From the NCBI GenBank assembly GCA_021018815.1, contig JAITYX010000012.1, positions 5,443,001 to 5,507,000 of the forward strand: a stretch of 64,000 nt of DNA, given 5' to 3'. Below, piece after piece: positions 55,470-64,000 of the stretch. The notes under the pieces were generated by a model. That model did not search any database. It was not told the DNA's origin and saw only the letters and a program-made list of their open reading frames with translations. A program made the position numbers and the translations under genes. Numbering within the stretch: position 1 is the stretch's first letter; each line of letters opens with the position of its first letter. The stretch comes from Talinum fruticosum (lineage: Eukaryota; Streptophyta; Magnoliopsida; Caryophyllales; Talinaceae).

Positions 55470-56868
55470 TGAAGGTTTGCTCTTGAGGAGAATAAGTCAC
55501 ATTGGGGGAGGGTGATAGGGTTGTGGAAGATTTTAAGTAAAATCAAACACTTTTGGCACGTAAGTGAGCGAAGTAGATTTTGAGTCTAGATTGGACTAAA
55601 AATGATAAACAAACTGAAGTACATGGAAACCCTCCTGGTGCCGAAAACCACGGACATTGCTAATCTAAGCACCAAGTCAAATCCATTAATTGAATTGTCA
55701 ATTACAAATGATCGACTCTAACTAGAATTGCTCCCTTTGACAATTCCTTTACAAGTTTTCCTAGACTCGAAGTTCTCTTATCCGATCTAGTACTTCCTGA
55801 CTGAGTTAACCCTTACATCTTAGTCAAGTTACTTACAAGGAAATTCAAAAAGAATGTAAGTGATTACAGGACTTTCTTTACAACTCGGAAAGTAAGAATT
55901 ATAGATTTGGAGTTGTAAGTAGAGGATTGAGTAAGAATGAGACCAACAATTGGTTCAATAATAAATTTTAGCAACCTTCAAGTCTTTTGTTGGCTTCTAC
56001 TTATAAGTACTTAGGTAGTGTGACCGTTGAGTCCGGTTCTGGACTTGTGATCTTCACTAACCGTTCTAATGGCTATTCTAAGTCACTCGAAAAGATCCAT
56101 TGGGATGTGAATGTTATGTAACAGCTCTTGGATCTAAAAATTGTCCAATCATCTGCTGGTGATTGAAAACCGAGGTGGAAACAATCGCTAGACACAAAGT
56201 TGTAGTTTCCAGCTTTGGAAACAAACAACCTTGACACGGTGTTTGAGCCATGTCCGAGAAATAAGCTGTTTTACTGTCGCTAGTTTTTAACGGATAGAAA
56301 CCAATTGCTTTTGTACTTCAAAAGTAGATTAGGCTTGTCTAAACAACCTGAAAAAACAAATCATATTGATATTCAAAGTATGAAAATACTTTGATCTAAG
56401 ATTAGGCACAAATAATAATTAAATCGGAGTAATTAAGCACTTAATTATCGTTGGCTTAATAGAGTGGAATTTTCTAAGTCTAATATCTATTAGGTTCAGA
56501 TTCCATCTTGAGTCAATCCTTCAAAATGATCAAGTTATAAAGAATAAAGTATCGGGATACATGAATTGGATCTAACAAATAATTCTCTAGAAGTAGACTG
56601 ACTTAAAACAAATAATTAATGTTGTAATTCATTTTAACTTGAAACAAGAAGTCAATGCCCGGAATAAGTAAGTTAGAGAAATTATTTGTTCATGCGATAG
56701 TTCCGAGTGATGTCCGAGGGGACAGAAGCACGGTTATGAGAGATATGCAATAGTGTGCTTTTTGAGTGGGTCATAATAGAATGAAAACTTAGATAGAAGT
56801 TTCTACAAGGCTCGGAATGACTTAGAATCAAAACTCAAGAGAGATAGAGAGTTATACCCGAGTCTTCA
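55470..56868 (-). repeat. Copia 5' LTR of copy I (about 1.4 kb)
   Basis: On the - strand the edges are TGAAGACTCGGGTATAAC (56868) and AGCAAACCTTCA (55470). It is collinear with 48605-50023, with moderate divergence by eye, so the element is old. Beyond 56868 about 25 bases (CTCGTGATCGAGAAGTTGGTGATC) resemble the sequence just beyond 50023. A further copia copy may therefore once have continued upstream, making this LTR shared too. Confidence 0.85.
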
Positions 56869-56889
56869 CTCGTGATCGAGAAGTTGGTG

Positions 56890-57095
56890 ATCCGGTTCTC
56901 AAGGGAATTAGAACCCCAATTCAGGACACCGGAGGAAAATTTAGGCCCGGTTGGCGAGGAACCGTACATCCTCAATGAAATTATGCTAGGAGAAGTAGTT
57001 AAATTGAAAAACTTAGATGGGGAAGAGCTATTTTAGTACACCAACCTAGACAAGTTGATGAAATATTACGTTTTGCATTGAAATAAACGATTTAA
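56890..57095 (+). pseudogene. Tat integrase C-terminal fragment
   Basis: The + strand reads VLKGIRTPIQDTGGKFRPGW, then RGTYILNEIMLGEVVKLKNL, then TNLDKLMKYYV. This is the DNA-binding C-terminal part of Tat integrase including the GKFRPGW segment, with one in-frame stop. It is only about 200 bases long, wedged between the copia LTR and LTR L4. The parallel end in element B is at 26260-26420 on the other strand. Confidence 0.8.
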
Positions 57096-57279
57096 GCAAT
57101 GGCCGAGTCCAGCAGCACTCAGCCCACGATCCATTGCTACACCAGCCATCGCTCGGTTAACAGCAGGACGGACGGACGGACATTGCCTTGTCAATTATTT
57201 CTTTTTTCTGTTTGATTATTTTTAGGGTGGTCCATTTCAGATTGTCTGTTTTAATTGTCCCATTATAAGTGAGGGATAA
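57096..57279. other. Short unassigned flank of LTR L4
   Basis: It contains a small GGAC tetranucleotide run (about 57171-57185) and no recognised element sequence. It may be Tat 3' untranslated sequence following the integrase end on +. Confidence 0.35.
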
Positions 57280-59249
57280 TGTAGGAACCAGCAGCCCTCA
57301 CCTCCCCTTGTTAGGGCGAGTGAACTGCACAAGAGTTTCCCCACGAAGCGGCGTTGGCTCTTGTTTTGGGTTTTAAAAATGATGATTTTTGAAAGCGGGG
57401 TATGCCTCCTATTGAGATTTCCAATTTTTATAATTTAATTTAAAATTGTTTAAGCAAAGTGGTGATTGGCGACTTTTATTAATCATTTGTTTTTAGAAAT
57501 TAAATTTTAGAAGGTCTCGAGATATTATTGAAAATAGAAAAAATACATTTTATATTCTACCGCAATGCTTTTGGGCCAAAAAGGTGAAAAACACCGGTTT
57601 TGACCAAGAGCCAATCCTTGTCACTAGCCGACACCAGCGAGAGTTACCGTCGTTCGATCACCGCGTGTCGGCTATAGGCGGAGGAGTCGAGTCTTGGTCC
57701 ATAGCCTCAGCTGTCGAAAAGCAGATTGATTTTTATCCATCTTTAAAACAGACATGCCGAGACGTAATTAGAACAAATAAAAAACATAAGACGGAGAGTC
57801 GCCATTTAGTTTTAAGAGATTAAAACTAAGAAAAAAAGAAAACTCTTCCAATGTTAGTACGTAAAACTATTCTTGAAAGAGGTTTTAAAAAAGTTACTTG
57901 CCCTATAACCGAGAATCTAGTTTTCGAGGATGAAGGTATAAAAAAAGTTACTAATTTGAATTGTGAGTCAAAAATAATGTGTTTTAAATCCAACTTACAA
58001 CTTGCAAAGGCGAAAAATTAAATCATTCAAAACATGCGAAGAAAGTAGTAAAAGCGAGTTATGAAAGCAATAAAGGAAGTGATAAAATAAAAAGAAAAAT
58101 AAAGCAAGAAAAATAAAAATTACATCGAGCGGAGAGGAATTAGAAGCAATTTACATTTTGATCCGCAATACGTAAAAAATTAAAGGCATAAAATAAATAA
58201 AACTTTAAAGGAAGCAAATGTTGATCGGACGCCCTCATGTTGTCGCACCCACCGACTTGGTTTATGAACCGAATTTGGAAGCGTGACGGTGGGAAGGCAA
58301 GATTGAGAGAGACTATTTGTGGTGTTTTCCGAGCTAAAGTAGTGTGAAATGTAAGAGGTAGTAGTGTGAATATGAGAGGATAAGGAAATGGAATAGAATA
58401 CTGAGAGTGTAGTAGTGATTAGCTGAAAATTAGCCAAAAGATCGAATACAAGTTTTGCATTCAATAGCTCTTAGCTCAAATTCAGTAGTATGTACCATAG
58501 GAATCAACCATCCTCCAAATGAGGGATAAATCCCTCAATTTATAAAGGCGAATTAGGTCACACAAATGATATAAAAAAGAGGAAACAAGTCATCTAAGTA
58601 GTTGAACTCGGCCGGTTTACGATGAGAATGAAGGAGAAAAATCGAGACCAAGTCAAGTTAGACCAGAAATCCCTAGAGAGGATCAAGATACGCGGCGCGG
58701 CCTCCCAATGACGTCCTATAGGGACCGTGACTTTCGTGCCTCGGTTTAACGCTCGGAACAAAATGCGTCATTTTAGCAGAGCGGACCATGAAATGCGAAG
58801 CCTGGTCAAAATGGTGTGGTACGGATGCCTTGGAGTTGTGTTCCTTGGTTGGTCACCGCAGGAACAAAATGCGGCGCTTTGGCGAGTGTAAGCCATGAAA
58901 CAAGGCGCCAGTCAAAACGTGTCGTATCGTCATTTGAGCTCCGTGTTACGCTCAAACGTTGAGTTTAATGCGCGAGTTTAGCCGAAGCGTAGTGTAGATC
59001 TTTTCTCCTTATTGGGAGCCTAACTCGGGCGTGGTTCATTCAAAAGAAAATGGGTTTATGGAAAGCCTAAGCCAAAAGGCTAATTTTTTGGTGTTAATGG
59101 TTTTTTGTGGTTTACTAGCTTCAGTCACGCCCATCGGACTCCGATCATGATCCGAGTTTGTAAACGAGGATTGGGATTTCATCACCGAGCTGGCAAAATA
59201 AAATAACAAAAATAAAATAGTTGAGGGCGACACGTTTTCGGTGCCTACA
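57280..59249 (-). repeat. Diverged Tat LTR L4, 3' LTR of element D (about 2.0 kb)
   Basis: The low edge is TGTAGGAACC; the high edge reads on - TGTAGGCACCGAAAACGTGTC. The layout matches L1/L2: TTTTATTAATCATTTG near the low end, a spread of GAAAGTGATAAAATAAAAAG runs, a TATA box, then GGTTTACTAGCTTCAGTCAC near the high edge. The sequence is clearly more distant from L1-L3 than those are from each other, so it represents another Tat subfamily. Confidence 0.78.
58537..58548 (-). promoter_or_regulatory. TATA box of Tat LTR L4
   Basis: On the - strand the sequence reads CGCCTTTATAAATTGAGGGA, followed by element-internal leader, at the place equivalent to 20046-20055 in L1. Confidence 0.6.
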
Positions 59250-59267
59250 ATTAGCCCTACTTTAACC
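59250..59267 (-). other. Polypurine tract of Tat element D
   Basis: On the - strand GGTTAAAGTAGGGCTAAT precedes the LTR edge directly. Confidence 0.7.
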
Positions 59268-59962
59268 GAGTCTAAAAGACAAAGGGTCAAAGTAGACACT
59301 AAAGGATAGTTATCTCACCTTTTGGCATCTCTTCGGATGTCGATCAATTGGGGGTGTTTGGAATTGGATGTTGTTGAACATAAACTCCGAGACAAGGGGC
59401 CTTGACTGGATCGTAATTTATGTGTTCTAAAATTCGACTAAATAGTCCCGAGTTTGGTTTGATCAAAGTCCTAAAGCTCATTAATTAGGCTGAAGCTTAA
59501 TCGTCTCTTGATCCGAAGATTGGCTTGATCAATTTATGTGTACTTACGAATGTTCGATATTTTAGCTAAATAATTTAATAAAAAATAGACGGAAGAATAA
59601 ATCTCATAAAGCTAAAGTAGTGAGCTCCAATGTTCCACTTACATGCAAAACATCCAAAAGCAACTAGCCACGCCTTATGGTACATGACACCAGTAAGATG
59701 TAGCCTATACCGACAAGTTGCTACCATAGCCTCATGACCGGCGCTGGCCATGATTTGTGCAAGGTATGGTCTCAGCGCATGCTCTTGCCCCCTTCATGCT
59801 TGTTATCCTTTTACCTTGTTAATTTGTCTTATGCACTTGTCAAGTTGGTCAAGTTTTCCTATAAAAAGGGATATTTGTGTGTTCCAATCGTAATATCTAC
59901 TCAATGTTTAAGAAGAAACGATAGTTTCCCAGATTGGCAATAGGTCGGAGGGCACACAACCC
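59268..59962. other. 3' internal region of Tat element D with antisense TATA
   Basis: Shared with 20891-21570 of element B: the AAGGGTCAAAGTAGACACTAAAGG stretch, GGAATTGGATG, and the antisense TATA block. After the TATA the two copies diverge, and at about 59962 the sequence changes to a + strand Tat linker. The antisense ORF itself is not present beyond its promoter. Confidence 0.6.
59860..59867 (+). promoter_or_regulatory. Second copy of the antisense TATA box of Tat
   Basis: TATAAAAA is in AAGTTTTCCTATAAAAAGGG, preceded by TTGTCTTATGCACTTG as in element B. It is conserved between two diverged Tat subfamilies while flanking positions vary. Confidence 0.55.
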
Positions 59963-60830
59963 AATTTATCCGTATTTTTACTCCCACAAACAATTACCAG
60001 TTTGGCCTAGCCTACAATACAACTTCCAAAGAGATATCCAAAGCTAAATAGGATATTCAAGCCAAAAGAACCACACCTTTAATAGTTCAATCAACCAAAC
60101 CTTATCCCGTCACTCTAAAAGCCAAGTTTTGCGAGAAGGTAATGATTTCCCCAACTATGACTTTCCTAATCCCTAATTTTTTTAAAGAGAATGCTATTTT
60201 GGTTCCTAAGTTTGAAATCTTCAATGATTGGTAGATTCTGAAAAGGAGTCATGTACCTCCTTAAGAAGAAACAGCTTTTCCTGCACTAGACCAATGCGGC
60301 AGATAGTAGTATCTTTGGCATATTGTTTGGATAGAAGAGCATAATTTCGAGTATCGTCTAGGGCCATGCCACTCCCAAAATTTGATCCAACCAAGTTCAT
60401 TACGGGCATTGATGAAGTAAAGTCCAAGTATATCATTAGGATTAATGCTAAAGGAGGCCAAGAGTTCATCACAATTCTAAGAGAGAAATCGGGAAGTTTG
60501 GTCTAAAGCTTAGGATTGCGGCTAGTTTATCTTCTTCTTAATCAATTAATGAATTTTCCTTTTCTTCCATTGCATCTTTTGAGTTTAAGTATGATGTATT
60601 AGTTTCTTTATTCAATACAATGAATCTTTTTGCTTACTCCTTTCCTTCTCCTATTCTTAATGGTTTTGCCTCTAATCATGAACAAGAAATTCATATAGAA
60701 TTAATAAAAGCTATCGAAAATCATGTGAACCGATCGTTCATCATCGATGATGCAATTACTATTAATAAAGGGACCATGTGGCAGCCTGAAATTAAGATTG
60801 ACTTAGTCTAGAAGAGCAGAAGCATTTTAC
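59963..60830 (+). pseudogene. Tat protease end and protease-RT linker, copy O
   Basis: It opens with a TNNYQFGLAYNTTSKEISK-like segment, which follows protease in M and B. It continues through the linker: KFDPTKFITGIDEVKSKYII-type residues (about 60375-60440), LVSLFNTMNLFAYSFPSPIL, then GFASNHEQEIHIELIKAIEN, then GTMWQPEIKIDLV (60600-60810). These align with the C and B linkers on the other strand. Frames change at least three times. Confidence 0.75.
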
Positions 60831-62515
60831 TTCCTTCTTGACAAAATTCATTGATATCTTCGCTTGGTCCTACAGAGATGTCTCGGAATAGACTTAAGCA
60901 TAGTAGAATACAAAATTTCACTCTATGAAGATGCTAAGCCAGTCAAACAAAAGTTTCATAGGATAAAGCTTTCATGGGCTCTAAAACTAAAGAGGATGTT
61001 AAGAAATAGTTAGACGCCGGGTGTAATAGAGTAGTGCACTATAAGTCATTATACCAATTAGGAAGAAATATGAAAGGGTTCGGATGTGCGTCGACTTCGG
61101 AGACCTAAATAAGGCAAGCCAAAAGACTAATTTCCCTATGCCTTTTACAGACTTATTAGTCAACAATACAACAGGCCATGCCTTACTCTCCTTTCTCGGA
61201 TGGTTATACCGGCTATAACCAAGTTAAGATTGTAGAGGACGATATGGAGAAGACTACCTTCATCACTCAATGGGAAACTTTCTATTATGTGGTGATGTCG
61301 TTTGGGTTGAAAAATGTTGGGGCCATGTATCAAAGAAGAGTCATGACCTTTGTGCACGATGTAACTCATAAGGAAGCTTAGGTATATGTGGATGACATGA
61401 TCATGAAGTCCAAAGATAGAGCTGGGCACTTACGTAGCTTTAGGAAATTCTTTGAGTGACTTAGGAAATATAATATGCTCTTAAACCTTAAAAAATGTGC
61501 CTTCGAAGTAACGTCAGGAAAATTATTGGGTTATGTGGTAGTTTGAGAGGAATTAAAGTTGATCCATCCATGATCAAGGCTATTCAGGATATGCCACCGC
61601 CAAGGATAGCAGCTTTTCGAGATGTCTTCAATATGTAAGTTGTTTCATATCAAAACTAACTACTACGTGTGAACCAATATTAAAAAGCTTGAAAAGGGAG
61701 CAAAGCCTATATGGGATGAGGAATGCCAAGTAGCGTTTTAAAAAGTAAAAACATAGTTGTCTAATCCGCCAATCTCATTTCCATAGTAGCCCTAAAAACC
61801 ATTAATGTTATATATCGCCATTACGTAAACTATAATGGGAACCATGCTAGCTTAACTGGATGAGCCAAAAGAGAGATTATTGTACTACCTAAGCAACAAA
61901 TTCTCGGATCGCAAAACTCGTTATACTCACCTAGAAAAATATCATTGGCATTAGTTTAGGCAACCAAAAAGCTTGTACACAACATGTTAACAAATTTGGT
62001 ACAAATAGTAGCACCAATGAAACCAATCAAGTACATCTTAGCACAACTGTCCGTCAACAATAACATAACACGATGGATGGTGATGCTATTTGAATTTGAA
62101 CTCAAATATGTCCATAAAGGGCAATCAAGGGAAAAGTTATCTCTTAATTTCTAGTAGAACTACTGAGAGAGGAAACGAGAGTGAAAGAGTTCAACTTCCT
62201 GGATGGAAAGATACTATATGTAGAAGTTAATATGTGGACCATGTACTTTGATGACATTTCCAAGCAAAAGGGTTTCAGAGTAGGAATTCTATTGGTGTCA
62301 CCAAAGGAGCACATACTCCTATTTCGGTTAAATTGGACATTACGGTGTCCAACAACGTCACGAGTATGGAACGTACGTCAAAGGATTATAAGGTGCTATA
62401 GAAATAGGAGCTAAGAACAACAGAGTCTATGGAGATTCGGTTATGATCATTAATCGGATTTAACAAAAATAGAAGGTAAGAAGTGAAAGATTGGCACCCT
62501 ATCATGCACATTTAT
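60831..62515 (+). pseudogene. Tat reverse transcriptase, RNase H and second RNase H, copy O
   Basis: RT pieces: a MCVDFGDLNKAS-type segment (61085-61115), then FSDGYTGYNQVKIVEDDMEK, then TTFITQWETFYYVVMSFGLK, then NVGAMYQRRVMTF (61178-61381). After one stop comes VYVDDMIMKSKDRAGHLRSF, with YVDD at 61385-61396. SGKLLGYVV follows at about 61528. RNase H lies at about 61740-62110. The second RNase H starts with NMWTMYFDDISKQKGFRVGI, then LLVSPKE (62224-62312), and is cut at 62515. The RT active site is intact, but the second RNase H has Asp-Asp where relatives have Asp-Gly. Integrase is absent. Confidence 0.85.
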
Positions 62516-63115
62516 TGGACCTCTTTTTATTTTTGTTTTTGTAACTACTTCGTAATTTCATCGTGATTTTTGTGGTTATGATGGAGAATTCTTCCTGAAT
62601 TAACATACCAACATCTATAAGGGTAGTGAAGCTCATGAAAGGTAGAACTTCGGATGTTGGTTGAATTCGAGTAGTACATTCTTAAAGATAATCCTTACTT
62701 GATCCTTTTCGAAAGGTCTGTCTACTATGTGGACAACCTTAGTCTTCCAATGCATGAGGAATTGGGTGAAGCTTTCTTTGTATTCCTATTTGGTTAGCTC
62801 CAAATCTCGAAGAGTAATAGCTAGGTCGAGTATTGTAGGAGTATTAATGTAGAAACTCCTTACAAAGATCTATCTAGTTTGAGACCCTACGTGGGTGAAT
62901 AACATTATAGCATTTCACGACGTCTTCATCAAACCTACAAGGAAAGATAACATTGTATGTGTTTTCCATTATATTTTTCAAAGTCATTGCTTCAATATAA
63001 ATCCGTACATGATGGTGTTGGATTTTCTAAACTATAGAATTTGATATCAAGCATAGTGAACTTTGGTGGAAATTTTACTTTAGGGACTCGATGTGAATCC
63101 CGCAGGACTATTTTG
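62516..63115 (-). pseudogene. Tat gag fragment, inverted relative to neighbour
   Basis: On the - strand this corresponds to B 31000-31520: TITLRDLELTK-like residues, then a FTQFLMHWKTKVVHIVDRPF segment and KDQVRIIFKNVLLEF near 62700. Long frames are absent. It abuts a + strand second RNase H at 62515 and a - strand LTR at 63115, and both joints are unlike a functional element order. Confidence 0.7.
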
Positions 63116-63476
63116 TGGAGCTTAAATGCAGCACTTTGATGCTCATGATCATGAAATGCAATGCTTAAACGTTGTCTTCAAGTCTTCGGCTCCTTGTCCG
63201 ATTGGACAAAAGCAAAATGTAGTATTCTAAGCTTGGAATTTCCCAGACACACGGCTCTTGGATCACCCGAAAGAAAGGGGATTTATGGAGTGACCCAAGG
63301 CAAAGGCCGTTTATTTGGTGCTCGGGGTTCTTTGTGGTTTACTAGCTTATGTCGCACCATTCAAACATAGTCCGAGATCCAAATCCTCAAACAAGACTCG
63401 GGATTTTCATCATTGGGCGAACAAAATAAAATACAGTAATCAAAGAGATAAGGGACGACACTTTTAGGTGTCTATA
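63116..63476 (-). repeat. Tat LTR L5 fragment, 3' LTR of element E
   Basis: The 5' (U3-side) 0.36 kb of a Tat LTR is collinear with L1 20365-20872: GAAATGCAATG, CGGCTCCTTGTC, GGTTTACTAGCTTATGTCGCA. The edge on - is TATAGACACCTAAAAGTGTCG, directly after the polypurine tract. It has only one copy of the unit duplicated in L1. The promoter and the rest of the LTR are missing. Confidence 0.82.
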
Positions 63477-63492
63477 GTTAGCCCCCACTTTG
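63477..63492 (-). other. Polypurine tract of Tat element E
   Basis: On the - strand CAAAGTGGGGGCTAAC is the least decayed polypurine tract of the Tat copies here. Confidence 0.75.
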
Positions 63493-64000
63493 ATCGAGTC
63501 CAAAAAGACAAAGGGTCAAAGTAGACACTAAAGGGTAGTTACCTCGATTTTGGATATTAGGTAATGTGTGATGTTTGGAATTGGTTGTAATCGAACCTTA
63601 ACTCCAAAGTGGGGCTGGACTTGATCATCATGCATGCGTTTAGAAGTCCGGTAAGATGATCCTAAGTTTGGCTTGATCGAGCTTGAAGCTTGGCATATTT
63701 TGATGCTAAAACTTCGATTGTTCTTTGATCCGAAGCTTGGCTAAATGATCTGCAACACACTTGTTAGTTCATAATCAAATTGATGAAAGGTGAGTGTTTT
63801 ACCCAAATAATTCGGTCGAAAACAGATTGAAAATCTAATCCGAAATAGCTGGGTGGTGGACTCGAAAACTCCGATTTGCATGCACAAGATGCCAAAGAGC
63901 TACATGCCATGGTTGTGGGACTCCACAAGCTAAGTGGACAGAGCTAAACCTGCAAAGTTGTCGCCGATGGGACATCACGGCGCCTCGTGGTCGGCGTCGG
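63493..64000. other. 3' internal region of Tat element E, running off the window
   Basis: Collinear with 20891-21405 of element B (AAGGGTCAAAGTAGACACTAAAGGGTAG, GGAATTGGTTGTAATCGAACC, GCCGATGGGACATCACGGCG). If complete, the antisense TATA and plant-mobile-domain ORF would lie just right of position 64000. Confidence 0.7.

Overview
This window is a stretch of plant (angiosperm) nuclear DNA made almost entirely of old, nested and broken LTR retrotransposons. I found no intact host gene, no rRNA or tRNA gene, and nothing bacterial or viral in organisation. The plant origin follows from the element lineages, which are plant-specific: Ty3/gypsy Tat (with its second, archaeal-type RNase H), Ty3/gypsy Athila, a chromodomain-bearing Tekay/Del-like chromovirus, and a Ty1/copia family with long LTRs and an extra 3' ORF (SIRE/Maximus-like). 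The sequence does not tell me the species. All coding frames carry stops and frameshifts. Only short open stretches survive, the longest being 241 codons at 36081-36806.

Layout, left to right. (1) 1-3824: integrase/chromodomain end and 3' LTR of a Tekay-like chromovirus, + strand. (2) 3825-6057: 3' end of a copia element, + strand: end of the extra ORF, UTR, polypurine tract and LTR. (3) 6058-8378: 3' part of another copia element, - strand: extra ORF, internal TATA box, RNase H and RT. (4) 8379-10752: isolated Tekay-type LTR, - strand. (5) 10753-13607: Tat gag and protease, + strand, interrupted by (6) 13608-18957: a copia element, + strand (LTR, PBS, gag, protease, integrase, start of RT). 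(7) 18958-40174: a Tat array on the - strand, LTR - internal B - LTR - internal C - LTR, with antisense (+) accessory ORFs between the B pol and its 3' LTR. (8) 40175-47362: an Athila array on the + strand, LTR fragment - internal without pol - full LTR - internal fragment. (9) 47363-56868: a copia array on the - strand, partial gag - shared LTR - nearly complete internal region - LTR. (10) 56869-64000: a jumble of Tat pieces in both orientations (an integrase tail, a diverged full LTR, an RT region, a gag fragment, and the 3' end of another element running off the right edge).

Three themes stand out. First, three unrelated lineages each show the LTR-internal-LTR-internal arrangement expected from unequal LTR recombination, followed by illegitimate deletions with short homologies or filler at the joints. 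Second, accessory ORFs in two lineages each have their own TATA box, seen in two diverged copies: the antisense plant-mobile-domain ORF of Tat and the sense-strand env-position ORF of the copia family. Third, the Athila element has kept gag and its cis signals but lost all of pol, the layout of a non-autonomous derivative. Positions of LTR ends, primer sites and polypurine tracts were read by eye. Lineage names rest on motifs recalled from the families, not on a search.
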